DNA of 64,000 nucleotides from Wenzhouxiangella limi (GCF_010499265.1 NZ_JAAGSC010000042.1:104505-168504); one strand, 5' to 3'; positions 9,318 to 19,699 are shown, counted from the first letter of the stretch. The notes: generated by a model from the letters alone, not told the origin. Program-made: numbers and translations.

Positions 9318-10226
9318 TCAGTCGTCGTTGCCGTAACTTTTGATGATGTAGCCGCCTGACTTTTCGTCGTGCTGCAGCTCCAGCAGGCCAAGCTTTTCGG
9401 CTTCCTGGAGTAAGTGGTTGAAGCTCTTGAAGCCGTGGTAGCTTTCCGAGAAGCCGGGCTTGCGGCGCTTCAAGGCCTGCTTGATCATCGAGCCCCAGAC
9501 CTTTTCCTCGGCGTCGCGGTCGGAAAACAGCGCCTCGGTGGTCTCGAGCACCAGGTCGAAGGCTTCCTGGGCCTTGGGATCGACGCTGGCGCCTTCGCCT
9601 GAGGGCGTTTCGCTGGCCGGTGCGTCGCCGGCCGCGCTCTTGCGCTGGGCCTTTTTGGCGGTCTTTTTCTTGGTCGCCTTTTTCTTGGCCGCGGCGGTTT
9701 TCTTTTTCTCGCTGTTGCGGATCAGGTCGTCGTAAAAGATGAACTCGTCGCAGTTGGCGGTCAGCAGGTCGGAGGTCGAACTCTTGACGCCGACACCGAT
9801 CACCGTCTTGTCGTTCTCGCGCAGCTTGGAGACCAGCGGCGAGAAGTCGGAATCACCACTGATGACCACGAAGGTATCGACGTGAGCCTTGGTGTAGCAC
9901 AGATCCAGGGCGTCGACGACCATGCGGATATCGGCGGAGTTCTTGCCCGACTGGCGCAGGTGCGGGATATCGATCATCTCGAACGCCGCCTCGTGCATGG
10001 CGGCCTTGAACTCGCGGTAGCGGCCCCAGTCGCAGTAGGCTTTCTTGACCACGATGTTGCCCTTGAGCAGCAGGCGCTCGAGCACCTTCTGGATGTCGAA
10101 GGCGGCGTACCTGGCGTCGCGCACGCCCAGCGCGATGTTTTCAAAGTCGCAGAACAGGGCCAGGTTGCGGGTCGGGGCTGAAGAGTTCAAGGCGGGCTCG
10201 TTATCGTGGATTGGTATGATCGCCAT
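9318..10226 (-). CDS. NYN-domain putative RNase with C-terminal OST-HTH/LOTUS domain
   Basis: The 302-residue protein joins an N-terminal NYN (PIN-like, LabA/DUF88) domain to a C-terminal LOTUS-type winged helix. The NYN acidic residues are all there: 'LFCDFENIALG', 'SADIRMVVDALDL' and 'VVISGDSDFSPLV'. Between the domains (about residues 175-215) runs a very Lys/Ala-rich, histone-tail-like linker of KKK/AKK repeats. The LOTUS part is 'GSMIKQALKRRKPGFSES' onwards. Proteins of this build are thought to bind and cut RNA. ATG 10226 was chosen over upstream codons because it begins the conserved region. It diverges from the hydrolase gene at 10325. Target RNA is unknown. Confidence 0.85.
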   Translation of the reverse strand: MAIIPIHDNEPALNSSAPTRNLALFCDFENIALGVRDARYAAFDIQKVLERLLLKGNIVVKKAYCDWGRYREFKAAMHEAAFEMIDIPHLRQSGKNSADIRMVVDALDLCYTKAHVDTFVVISGDSDFSPLVSKLRENDKTVIGVGVKSSTSDLLTANCDEFIFYDDLIRNSEKKKTAAAKKKATKKKTAKKAQRKSAAGDAPASETPSGEGASVDPKAQEAFDLVLETTEALFSDRDAEEKVWGSMIKQALKRRKPGFSESYHGFKSFNHLLQEAEKLGLLELQHDEKSGGYIIKSYGNDD

Positions 10227-10324
10227 GGTAATCGCTGGCGCAAAGCTTTGCAGACGCATCGGTGCCCGCCACAAGCCCGGCATGGGTGGACTTCAACGAC
10301 ATCAAGCGCGAACGGAACCCTGAC

Positions 10325-10849
10325 ATGCACCTGATTTTCAGCCACGGCCACCTCTCCAGCCCCGATTCGCACAAGATCCGCACGCTTGCGCCGCTGGCCG
10401 AAGCCGCGGGATTGACGACCGAAGCCATCGACTATCGCGATTTGCGCGATGACGCGGCCGGGCGGGTCCAGCGCCTGTGCGCGCGACTGAACGGCTTCAG
10501 CGAACCCGCCGTCCTGGTCGGCTCGTCGATGGGCGGCTACGTCTCGGTCGCGGCCGCCTGCCGGATGCCGGTGCGCGGTCTGTTCCTGCTGGCCCCGGCG
10601 GTCTACCTCAACGACCGCTACCCCGACGCCGGATTGATCGAGGAAAATTACCCGGTGCGCTGCCAGGCCATAAGCGTGGTCCACGGCTGGCGCGACGAAG
10701 TCATTCCCTGGCACAACGCCCGGCGCTTTGCCGAAGAGCGCCGGGCCAGCCTGCATCTGCTCGATACCGACCATCGCATGGCCGACGCAATGGCCACGAT
10801 CTCGGAGCTGTTTAGCTTGTTTCTTAAGAATGGTTTGAACCGCGGATGA
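10325..10849 (+). CDS. YqiA-like alpha/beta hydrolase (putative esterase)
   Basis: This 174-residue protein has a compact alpha/beta-hydrolase fold of the YqiA/UPF0227 type. It starts with 'MHLIFSHGHLSSPDSHK', carries the nucleophile elbow 'VGSSMGGYVS', the acidic residue in 'HGWRDEVIPW' and the His in 'DTDHRMAD', so the Ser-Asp-His triad is complete. Substrate is unknown; the family has esterase activity on short acyl esters. The upstream frame is open but ATG 10325 begins the conserved strand. Its last codons (Asn-Arg-Gly-stop) lie inside the left arm of the inverted-repeat element at 10838-10993, so the repeat supplies the natural C-terminus. Confidence 0.82.
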   Translation: MHLIFSHGHLSSPDSHKIRTLAPLAEAAGLTTEAIDYRDLRDDAAGRVQRLCARLNGFSEPAVLVGSSMGGYVSVAAACRMPVRGLFLLAPAVYLNDRYPDAGLIEENYPVRCQAISVVHGWRDEVIPWHNARRFAEERRASLHLLDTDHRMADAMATISELFSLFLKNGLNRG

Positions 10850-10993
10850 ACGCAGATAAACGCGGATAAAAACACAAAGCTCAATACACCGGGCGGATCG
10901 CTTATTGTGCCCGGCCACTCTTTGGTACTTGTCTGCAGCCGTTATTGGCTTTTATCTTCAGTTATCCGCGTTCATCCGCGTTCATCTGCGGTT
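10838..10993. repeat. 156-base element with 32-base inverted arms built of 10-base units
   Basis: The arms, 10838-10869 and 10962-10993, are inverse complements at 29 of 32 positions. Each arm is itself made of near-identical 10-base units (left arm: CGCGGATGAA, CGCAGATAAA, CGCGGATAA). They bound a 92-base AT-richer centre without an open frame. The element fills the gap between the convergent hydrolase and acetoacetyl-CoA synthetase genes and covers the hydrolase stop codon. It could fold into a long cruciform or RNA hairpin and act as a bidirectional terminator, or be a mobile MITE-like or REP-like sequence. I cannot tell which without a copy search. Confidence 0.8.
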
Positions 10994-11009
10994 AATTTAA
11001 CCCAAGCAC

Positions 11010-12959
<1,950 letters not shown>

Positions 12960-13026
12960 GGCGGAAAGGGCAATTCGGGCGGTGAATGGGTCAGGCGGCA
13001 AGACTAACCATTTGACCCGGCCGCTG

Positions 13027-13536
13027 TCACCTGTACTTTGGGCCAGCCGGCGGTGGCAGCTCGGGCACCTGGCCGTCGCGGCTCAATCGATACACGGTCC
13101 AGTCCGACATCGCCTCGGCGCCCAGCGACTGGTAGAACTCGATCGCCGGCTGGTTCCAGTTGAGCACGCTCCATTCCATGCGGCCATAGCCCCGTTCTCG
13201 AGCCAGGTCGGCCAGACGCTTGAGCAGCGCCCGGCCGATGCCCCGGCCGCGACAGGCCTCGCGCACGTACAGGTCTTCCAGGTACAGGCCCGGGCGGCCC
13301 AGGAAGGTCGAGAAGTTGCGGAAGAACAGGGCAAAACCCACCGCCGCGCCGTCGATCTCGGCCAATAGCGCTTCGGCCACGGCATTATCGCCGAACAGGT
13401 GCTCGGCCAGCAGCGCCGGGGTGGCGGTGACTTCGTGGGCCAGGCGTTCGTACTCGGCCAGCTCGCCTATCAGGCCGAGGATGCTGTCCTCGTCGCCCCG
13501 TGCCGCCCGGCGGATGTTGACCGCCCCGCTATTCAT
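13027..13536 (-). CDS. GNAT family N-acetyltransferase
   Basis: This 169-residue protein has the acetyltransferase fold: 'IRRAARGDEDSILGLIGELAEYERL' at the N-terminus, 'LYLEDLYVREACRGRGIGRALL' with the acetyl-CoA-binding R-G-x-G-I-G loop, and 'WSVLNWNQPAIEFYQSLGA' near the end. The wording of these motifs resembles the diamine (spermidine/spermine-type, SAT1-like) subgroup, but substrate is not certain. ATG 13536 precedes the conserved region; a TTG at 13563 also lies in frame. It is 67 bases downstream of acetoacetyl-CoA synthetase's start on the same strand, so it might be co-transcribed with that gene. Confidence 0.85.
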   Translation of the reverse strand: MNSGAVNIRRAARGDEDSILGLIGELAEYERLAHEVTATPALLAEHLFGDNAVAEALLAEIDGAAVGFALFFRNFSTFLGRPGLYLEDLYVREACRGRGIGRALLKRLADLARERGYGRMEWSVLNWNQPAIEFYQSLGAEAMSDWTVYRLSRDGQVPELPPPAGPKYR

Positions 13537-13640
13537 AGTCAAAACACATTGAAACCATCGCAATAATCAGTTGGACAAATAATAGCGAGGGCGTAGAATC
13601 TTAGCCATTGCTAACAATTTCCCTGCCGAGGTGGCTACCC

Positions 13641-13868
13641 ATGGCACGCTACAAAACCCTGTCTTTCGCTTTCGTTCATATGACCGTGGCCTTCAGCGTC
13701 GTCTATCTGATGACCGGCAGCTGGGCGCTGGGCGGTGCCGTGGCCCTGATCGAACCGGCCGTCAACACGGTGGCCTATTTCTTCCACGAAAAGGTCTGGG
13801 AGCGGGTCACCGCCCGTCGCCAGGCCCCCACACCGATGGATTCCTGGATGCCAGGGCGGGCGGCCTGA
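13641..13868 (+). CDS. DUF2061 family small membrane protein
   Basis: A 75-residue membrane protein with two hydrophobic segments, '[16 protein letters not shown]' and '[19 protein letters not shown]', joined by a short turn 'TGSWAL'. The ending 'HEKVWERV' after the second segment is the DUF2061 hallmark. Function of the family is unknown. GAGG lies 9 bases before ATG 13641, which I prefer to the ATG-less extension from 13608. It stands alone, facing etfA across 49 bases in which I see no strong terminator. Confidence 0.85.
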   Translation: MARYKTLSFAFVHMTVAFSVVYLMTGSWALGGAVALIEPAVNTVAYFFHEKVWERVTARRQAPTPMDSWMPGRAA

Positions 13869-13917
13869 CACCCGCCAGGCATTCGGCGCAAGCGCGGATT
13901 TCAGCCACCGATCACGT

Positions 13918-14856
13918 CTATACGGCCTTCTCCAGCTCGGGCACCAGCTCGAACAAGTCGCCGACCAGGCCGAAATCGGCAATCTCGAAAATCGGCGCAT
14001 CGGCGTCCTTGTTGATCGCAACAATGGTGCCGGCGTCCTTGATACCGGTCAAATGCTGGATGGCACCCGAAATGCCGATGGCAAAATACAGATCCGGGGC
14101 AATGATCTTGCCGGTCTGGCCGACCTGCAGCTCGTTGGGGACGTAGCCGGCATCAACCGCTGCCCGGGATGCGCCGACCGCAGCACCCATCTTCTGGGCC
14201 AGGCTGAAGATGATGGCGAAGTTGTCCGCCGAGCCCAGCGCGCGCCCGCCGGAGACGACCACATCGGCCGAGGCCAGGTCCGGGCCGTCGCCGCCGCTGC
14301 CTTCCACCCGCACGAAGCGGGTGTGGCCCGGATCTTCGGCTTGCGGCTCCAGGCCGCTGATCTCGGCGTTGCCGCCCTCGCCAGCGGCTGCAAACGAAGC
14401 GCTACGGATGGTCCCGACCACCGGCCCACCCTCGGGCACCTCGACCGTGACGATGGCATTGCCGGCGTAGATCGGACGCTTGAAGGTGCGCGCGTCGATC
14501 ACCTCCATGATGTCGGAGACCTGGTTGACGCCGATCAGCGCCGCTGCGCGCGGCAGCAGGTCCTTGCCGAAGGTGGTCGAGCCGGTCAGGATGTGGCTGT
14601 AGTCGCCAGCGATCGCGGCCACTTCCGGGGCAATGCGCGAAGCCAGCGGGTGGGCAAAATCGTCGTGGACACAGGTCAGCACACGGCTGACGCCGTTGAC
14701 CGCCGCGGCCTGGGCGGCCACATCGTCCAGAGCGGTGCCGAACAGCACGATATCGATATCGTCAATGCCCAGCCCGGACGCGCCCTGCACGGTCTTGGCC
14801 GTGGCCGGGTTGAGGGTCTGACCGTCGTGTTCTCCAATAATCAATACTTTAGCCAT
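13918..14856 (-). CDS. etfA: Electron transfer flavoprotein alpha subunit
   Basis: The 312-residue large subunit of ETF carries FAD and relays electrons from acyl-CoA dehydrogenases to ETF-ubiquinone oxidoreductase. It begins '[11 protein letters not shown]', and the C-terminal FAD domain has '[14 protein letters not shown]', '[15 protein letters not shown]', '[29 protein letters not shown]' (two adjacent family motifs), and '[20 protein letters not shown]'. Its ATG shares one base with the etfB stop (TAATG), so the subunits are coupled. The window's isovaleryl-CoA dehydrogenase is a likely electron donor. The gene order etfB-etfA is usual. Confidence 0.96.
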   Translation of the reverse strand: MAKVLIIGEHDGQTLNPATAKTVQGASGLGIDDIDIVLFGTALDDVAAQAAAVNGVSRVLTCVHDDFAHPLASRIAPEVAAIAGDYSHILTGSTTFGKDLLPRAAALIGVNQVSDIMEVIDARTFKRPIYAGNAIVTVEVPEGGPVVGTIRSASFAAAGEGGNAEISGLEPQAEDPGHTRFVRVEGSGGDGPDLASADVVVSGGRALGSADNFAIIFSLAQKMGAAVGASRAAVDAGYVPNELQVGQTGKIIAPDLYFAIGISGAIQHLTGIKDAGTIVAINKDADAPIFEIADFGLVGDLFELVPELEKAV

Positions 14857-15602
14857 TACAGCAGTCCCTTGTTCTTGAGTTCACCGACCAGCTCGGCCAC
14901 GCTGCCCACCATCTTGCCGCCGCCGCGCCTGGGTGGCGGCTCATAGGTCCTGGCGACCAGGTCAGGGGGAGAGTCGACCCCCAGGTCGGCCAGAGGAACG
15001 GTATCAAGCGGCTTGCGCTTGGCTTTCATGATGTCGGGCAGCTTGACGAAACGCGGCTCGTTCAGGCGCAGGTCCGAGGTCATGACGGCCGGCAGATCGA
15101 CTTCGTTGACTTCCAGGCCGGCGTCAACCTCGCGCGTGACCGTGGCCTTGCCGTCGGCCAGTTCGACCCTGGAGGCGAAGGTGGCCTGGGGCCGGTCCCA
15201 TAGCGCGGCCAGCATCTGACCGGTCTGGCTGCAGTCATCGTCGATCGCCTGCTTGCCGAGAAACACGATGTCGGGCGCTTCCTTTTCGACCAGCTTGAGC
15301 AGCGTGCGGGCCGCGGTCAGCGGCTGGACCGCCTGATCGGTCTCGACCTGGATGGCGCGGTCGGCGCCCATGGCCAGGCCGGTGCGCAGCTGCTGCTGGA
15401 CCTCGGTGCCGCCGATGGAGACGACGACGACCTCTTCAGCCTCGCCGCGCTCCTTGATTCTCAGCGCCTCTTCCAGCGCGATTTCGTCGAACGGGTTGAT
15501 CGACATCTTGACCCCGTCGGTCTCCACCCCGGAGCCGTCGGGCTTGACGCGCACACGGACGTTGTAGTCCACCACGCGCTTGATCGTGACCAGTATTTTC
15601 AT
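14856..15602 (-). CDS. etfB: Electron transfer flavoprotein beta subunit
   Basis: The 248-residue small subunit of ETF binds AMP and docks to dehydrogenases. Diagnostic parts are 'KILVTIKRVVDYNVRVRVK', 'INPFDEIALEEALRIKE', 'GADRAIQVE', 'GKQAIDDDCSQTGQMLAALW' and 'LPAVMTSDLRLNEPRF', all typical. Length matches the family. It is first in the etfBA pair. Upstream, TACAAT at 15645-15640 on the minus strand could be a -10, but I see no good -35 and it lies about 38 bases before the start codon. prmB ends 85 bases upstream. Confidence 0.96.
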   Translation of the reverse strand: MKILVTIKRVVDYNVRVRVKPDGSGVETDGVKMSINPFDEIALEEALRIKERGEAEEVVVVSIGGTEVQQQLRTGLAMGADRAIQVETDQAVQPLTAARTLLKLVEKEAPDIVFLGKQAIDDDCSQTGQMLAALWDRPQATFASRVELADGKATVTREVDAGLEVNEVDLPAVMTSDLRLNEPRFVKLPDIMKAKRKPLDTVPLADLGVDSPPDLVARTYEPPPRRGGGKMVGSVAELVGELKNKGLL

Positions 15603-15686
15603 TGTTTCAGCGTGCCCTGATCGATTGAGATAGCCCCTTATTGTAGAGGGTCGATCGGACCGCGATGGCGTCGATTATTGACGAGC

Positions 15687-16577
15687 TCAGCGCCTGGCAG
15701 CGACCCGGCGACAGCCGTCGCGATCGAGCAGGAAAACCCCGTCGCCGCCGTGGGCAAACTCCAGCCAGGTCACCGGCTCGTCGGCCAGCCAGGCATCCAG
15801 CGCCGCGGCTGCCTCGCCCACCTCGCAAATCAGCACCCCGTGCGGCGCCAGGCAGGCAGCGGCCTGGACGATCAGGCGCCGGACCAGGTCCAGCCCGTCC
15901 GAGCCGGCGACCAGGCCCAGCGCCGGCTCCCAGGCATACTCGGCCGGCAGTTCAGCCATGGAGGACTCGGGCACGTAAGGCGGATTGGCCATAATCAGGT
16001 CGTAGCGCTGTCCGGCCACCGCCTCGAGCAGGTCGGATTGCTGCAGCCGAACGCGCTCGGCCAGCCCGTGATCGCGGACGTTGCACTCGGCGATCGCCAG
16101 CGCCGCCGGTGAGACATCCAGGGCGTCGACCCGCAGCTGCCGATGGTGGTGGGCCAGGGCGATCGCGATGCAGCCGGAACCGGTGCCGACATCGGCCGCG
16201 CGGCGCAGCCTGTCTTCGGCAAGCCACGGCTCGAAACCCGCCACAATCGGTTCGGCCAGCGGCGAGCGCGGCACCAGCACGGATGCATCGACGCGAAACT
16301 TCAGACCGGCAAACCAGGCCTCGCCGATCAGGTAGGCCAAGGGCTTGCGCGTGGTGATGCGCTCGGCCAGCAGGCGCTCGAAGCGCGATCGCTCGGCCGC
16401 GTCCACGGCCTGATCAAAGGTCTCGGGCGGGAAATCCGGCGCCAGCCTGAGGACGTGGGCCGCCATCCAGCAGGCCTCGTCTAGCGCATTATCGGTGCCG
16501 TGGCCGAAGTGCAGACCGGCGACCTCCATGCGGTGGGCGGCGGCGCGAACCAGCGCGGCCAGATTGTTGTCGGACAT
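15687..16577 (-). CDS. prmB: Ribosomal protein L3 N5-glutamine methyltransferase
   Basis: This 296-residue SAM-dependent enzyme methylates a glutamine of ribosomal protein L3, using the N-P-P-Y motif ('IMANPPYVP') shared with PrmC. The PrmB subgroup is indicated by 'VLVPRSPLAEPI' before the SAM-binding 'ADVGTGSGCIAIALA', and by 'WEPALGLVAGSDGLDLVRR'. Start ATG 16577 is preferred over upstream in-frame codons because it matches the usual N-terminal helix ('LAALVRAAAHRMEVAGLHFGHG'). It diverges from the sco gene 46 bases away. Its substrate gene rplC lies at the far end of this window. Confidence 0.92.
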   Translation of the reverse strand: MSDNNLAALVRAAAHRMEVAGLHFGHGTDNALDEACWMAAHVLRLAPDFPPETFDQAVDAAERSRFERLLAERITTRKPLAYLIGEAWFAGLKFRVDASVLVPRSPLAEPIVAGFEPWLAEDRLRRAADVGTGSGCIAIALAHHHRQLRVDALDVSPAALAIAECNVRDHGLAERVRLQQSDLLEAVAGQRYDLIMANPPYVPESSMAELPAEYAWEPALGLVAGSDGLDLVRRLIVQAAACLAPHGVLICEVGEAAAALDAWLADEPVTWLEFAHGGDGVFLLDRDGCRRVAARR

Positions 16578-16623
16578 CAAGTCGTCGCGGCTCAATACAC
16601 AAGGCAATCGTTATACTATCGCA

Positions 16624-17265
16624 ATGATGAGATATCCCCTGCCCGGCGGCCAGCAAGGCCGCATCTTCGTGTTCGCCGTGATCCTGGTGGCCGCCCTGGC
16701 CGCAGGCCTCGTCGCCTCGCGCTTCATGATGGAACGCACCCAGGACCTGCGCGCCGCCCAGCTGTTTCCGACCCCGCGCGCGCTGACCGACTTCCGCATG
16801 GAAACCGCGGCCGGGGAGCCGTTCACCCGCGCCGACCTGGAAGGCCAGTGGAGCCTGCTGTTTTTCGGCTTCACCAACTGCCCGGACGTGTGTCCGGACA
16901 CGCTGGCGATGCTGTCGCAGTCCATGGAGCAGCTGCGCCTGATGCGGCGCGAGGAGTTGCCGCAGGTGGTTTTTGTCTCGGTCGACCCGAAGCGCGACGA
17001 GGGCGAGCTGCTGGCGGACTACGTGGAATGGTTCGACCCGGAATTCGTCGCCGTCACCGGCGCCGAAGAACAGCTGCAGGCCCTGACCCGCCAGCTGGGC
17101 ATCGTCTACTTCCGCGAACAACCCGACGAACAGACCGGGTTTTACAACGTCGATCATTCGGCCGCGGTGCTGATCATCGACCCGCAGGGCCGACTGCACG
17201 GCCGCTTCGGCCACCCGCTGGTACCCGAAGACGTGGTCGCCGACCTGTTCCGGATCAGCTCGTGA
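16624..17265 (+). CDS. SCO1/SenC family copper chaperone
   Basis: The 213-residue protein has an N-terminal membrane anchor (FVFAVILVAALAAGLVA) and a periplasmic thioredoxin-like domain. The copper site is complete: 'NCPDVCPD' with both Cys and a His in 'NVDHSAAVLIID'. SCO proteins deliver copper to the CuA centre of cytochrome c oxidase. No oxidase genes are in the window, so this copy is detached from its usual partners. ATG 16624 and the ATG after it are both possible; TATACT 7 bases upstream is too close to serve as its -10 with a ribosome site. Its stop overlaps the psd GTG start by 4 bases. Confidence 0.9.
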   Translation: MMRYPLPGGQQGRIFVFAVILVAALAAGLVASRFMMERTQDLRAAQLFPTPRALTDFRMETAAGEPFTRADLEGQWSLLFFGFTNCPDVCPDTLAMLSQSMEQLRLMRREELPQVVFVSVDPKRDEGELLADYVEWFDPEFVAVTGAEEQLQALTRQLGIVYFREQPDEQTGFYNVDHSAAVLIIDPQGRLHGRFGHPLVPEDVVADLFRISS

Positions 17266-18143
17266 GCGCCTCCCTGGTCGACCGCCTTGCGGTCTGGCCA
17301 CAGTATCTGCTGCCGCAGCGCCTGCTCACCGGGCTGGCCAACCGTTTGTCGCACTCGGAAAAAGCCTGGGTGCGACGGCCGCTGATCGCCGGCTTCCGCC
17401 GCCTGTTCCCGGTCAACCTGGCCGAAGCTGCCGATCCCGACCCGGGCGGCTACGCCAGCTTCAACGCCTTTTTCACCCGGGCCCTGGCCGCTGATGCCCG
17501 GCCCGTGGCCGAGACCGCCCACCGGCTCATCTCGCCGTGCGACGGCACGATCAGCCAGCTGGGCAGCGTCCGCGCCGGACAGCTGATCCAGGCCAAGGGC
17601 GTGGACTACAGCGCCGCCGCCCTGCTCGGCTCGGCCGAATGGGCTGAGCGCTTTGCCGACGGTCACTTCATCACCATCTACCTGGCGCCGTACGATTATC
17701 ACCGCGTCCACAGCCCCGTGACCGGGCGCGCGGTCGAGGAAGCGCGCATTCCCGGCCGCCTGTTCAGCGTCTCGGCGCGGACCAGCCGCGCGGTACCCGG
17801 CCTGTTCACCCGCAACGAGCGCATGGCGGTGATCCTGGAGACCGAGCACGGCCCGGTCGCCGTGGTGATGGTCGCCGCGCTGCTGGTGGCCGGCATCGAG
17901 ACCGTCTGGGGCGGCCCGGGACAATATCGACCCGGGCCATCGGCCACGCGCACGTCGATCAATGCCGTCACCCTGGCGCGCGGCCAGGAACTCGGCCGCT
18001 TCCACTGGGGGTCGACCGTGATCGTTCTGACGCCGGCGGACTTTCCGCCCTGGGCGCCCTCGCTGCAACCCGGCGATACCGTCCGGCTCGGCCAGGCGCT
18101 GACCGCGGCCCAGGCCGATGCAGGGCAGGAGCCGCGCCCGTGA
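17262..18143 (+). CDS. psd: Phosphatidylserine decarboxylase proenzyme
   Basis: The 293-residue proenzyme makes phosphatidylethanolamine. Family features are 'FNAFFTRAL', the Asp of 'SPCDGTISQLG', the His of 'YDYHRVHSPVTG' and the self-cleavage site, Ser251 in 'WGST', where the pyruvoyl group forms. The usual site is L-G-S-T; here Leu is Trp. The start is GTG 17262, overlapping the sco stop as GTGA; the frame is open much further upstream but only as a shadow of sco. The stop overlaps the panB GTG by 4 bases, linking the lipid gene to the CoA operon. Confidence 0.93.
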   Translation: MSASLVDRLAVWPQYLLPQRLLTGLANRLSHSEKAWVRRPLIAGFRRLFPVNLAEAADPDPGGYASFNAFFTRALAADARPVAETAHRLISPCDGTISQLGSVRAGQLIQAKGVDYSAAALLGSAEWAERFADGHFITIYLAPYDYHRVHSPVTGRAVEEARIPGRLFSVSARTSRAVPGLFTRNERMAVILETEHGPVAVVMVAALLVAGIETVWGGPGQYRPGPSATRTSINAVTLARGQELGRFHWGSTVIVLTPADFPPWAPSLQPGDTVRLGQALTAAQADAGQEPRP

Positions 18144-18931
18144 ACCTGCAGGTCTTTACCGACGGCAAGGCCCATGGCCGCAAGATCACCATGATGACCT
18201 GCTACGACTACAGCTCGGCGCGGATCCTGCGCCAAAGCGCCGTCGATGCCTTCCTGGTCGGCGACTCGCTGGCCATGACCCTGTACGGCCACGACTCGAC
18301 CCTGCCGGCGACCACAGAGATGATGGCCCGGCACACGGCCGCAGTGCGCAAGGGCCTGGGCCCGGATCGCGCCTTGATCGCCGACCTGCCCTTCCTCGAG
18401 CACCGCGGCTCGCTGGACCGCGCCATGGACGCGGTGCGCGCGCTGATGGTGGCCGGCGCCGACGCCGTCAAGCTCGAAGGCATCCGCGGCCACGAGGCGC
18501 TGGTCGGCCACATCGTCGAATCCGGCATCCCGGTCATGGGCCACCTCGGCCTGACCCCGCAGGCCGTCCACGGTCTGGGCGGATACCGGGTCCAGGGTCG
18601 CGACAAGGCCGCCGCCGAAGCCATGATCGAACAGGCCCGCACGCTGCAGGAGCAAGGCGTCTTCGCCCTGGTGCTGGAGTGCGTGCCCGAGAAGCTGGCG
18701 GCCACGATCGCCGCCCAACTCGAGCTGCCGGTCATCGGCATCGGCGCCGGCAGCGACGTCGACGGGCAGGTGCTGGTGCAGCAGGACCTGCTGGGCATGA
18801 ACCTGGACTTCTCGCCGCGCTTCGTGCGCGCGTTCGCCGCCACCGCCGAGGACTGGATCGGGGCGGTGGATGAATACTGCCGGGCGGTCCAGGAAAAGCG
18901 CTTTCCGGCCGCCAAGGAAAGCTTCCAGTGA
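18140..18931 (+). CDS. panB: 3-methyl-2-oxobutanoate hydroxymethyltransferase (ketopantoate synthase)
   Basis: This 263-residue TIM-barrel enzyme adds a hydroxymethyl group from methylene-THF to alpha-ketoisovalerate, the first step of pantothenate synthesis. Seen: 'KITMMTCYDYSSARI', 'VGDSLAMTLYGHDSTLPAT' (metal-binding Asp), 'ADLPF', 'AVKLEGI', 'GHLGLTPQAVHGLGGYRVQG' and 'IGIGAGSDVDGQVLV'. Length equals E. coli PanB (264). It starts with GTG 18140 in a GTGA overlap with psd and ends 9 bases before panC. It opens the panB-panC-coaBC-coaX-panD run. Confidence 0.96.
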   Translation: MNLQVFTDGKAHGRKITMMTCYDYSSARILRQSAVDAFLVGDSLAMTLYGHDSTLPATTEMMARHTAAVRKGLGPDRALIADLPFLEHRGSLDRAMDAVRALMVAGADAVKLEGIRGHEALVGHIVESGIPVMGHLGLTPQAVHGLGGYRVQGRDKAAAEAMIEQARTLQEQGVFALVLECVPEKLAATIAAQLELPVIGIGAGSDVDGQVLVQQDLLGMNLDFSPRFVRAFAATAEDWIGAVDEYCRAVQEKRFPAAKESFQ

Positions 18932-18940
18932 GCCGCTAGG

Positions 18941-19699
18941 ATGGAGATTCTGCGCTCGATTTCCGACTGCCGCGCCTGGCGCCGAAACGACCGGCGCGCC
19001 GAGCCGGTGGGCTTCGTGCCGACCATGGGCAGCCTGCACGCCGGCCACATGGCGCTGGTCCGGGCAGCCCAGGCGCGCTGCCGGCGCAGCGTGGTCTCGA
19101 TTTTCGTTAACCCGGCCCAGTTCGACGACCCCAAGGACCTGGCCCAATACCCGATCGCGGCCGAAACCGACCGCCTGGCGCTCGAGCAGGCCGGCGTCGA
19201 CGCCCTGTTTGTGCCCTCGGCCGAAGAGATCTATCCCGACCGCTATCGCTTTCGCGTCAGCGAGAGCGAAGACAGCCGGGTGCTGTGCGGGGCCCACCGG
19301 CCCGGTCATTTCGACGGCGTGCTGACGGTGGTAATGAAGCTGTTCCACATCATCGAGCCCGACCAGGCCTTTTTCGGCGAAAAGGATTTCCAGCAGCTTC
19401 AGCTGATTGGCGACATGGTCAAGGCCTTCCACCTGCCGCTGACGGTGGTGGCCGTGCCGACCGTGCGCGAGCCCGACGGTCTGGCCATGAGCTCGCGCAA
19501 CCAGCGCCTGGGGCCTGAGGCGCGGTCGGCCGCGCCGCTGATCCACCAGCTGCTGAAGTCGGATCTGGGCTGTCGGGAAGTCCGGCGCGCGCTCGAAGGC
19601 GCGGGCTTCGAGGTCGACTACGTCGAACAGCGCTGGGGCCGGCGGCTGGCGGCGGCGCGCATCGACGGCGTCCGGCTGATCGACAATGTCGCGCTCTAG
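18941..19699 (+). CDS. panC: Pantothenate synthetase (pantoate--beta-alanine ligase)
   Basis: The protein joins pantoate and beta-alanine with ATP. Motifs of the nucleotidyl-transfer fold are intact: 'GFVPTMGSLHAGHMALV' with the HxGH signature, 'FVNPAQFDDPKDL', 'RPGHFDGVLTVVMKLFHI', 'FFGEKDFQQL' and 'MSSRNQRL'. At 252 residues it is about 30 shorter than E. coli PanC; the shortening falls in the C-terminal dimer-side domain, while the final 'ARIDGVRLIDNV' is kept, so the gene looks whole rather than cut. ATG 18941 is 9 bases after the panB stop, and the 3' end overlaps coaBC by 14 bases. Confidence 0.93.
   Translation: MEILRSISDCRAWRRNDRRAEPVGFVPTMGSLHAGHMALVRAAQARCRRSVVSIFVNPAQFDDPKDLAQYPIAAETDRLALEQAGVDALFVPSAEEIYPDRYRFRVSESEDSRVLCGAHRPGHFDGVLTVVMKLFHIIEPDQAFFGEKDFQQLQLIGDMVKAFHLPLTVVAVPTVREPDGLAMSSRNQRLGPEARSAAPLIHQLLKSDLGCREVRRALEGAGFEVDYVEQRWGRRLAAARIDGVRLIDNVAL

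Noticed and set aside
16607..16623. TATACT just before the sco ATG as its -10
   Set aside because: It lies 7 bases before the start codon, leaving no room for a leader with a ribosome site, and no -35 matches.
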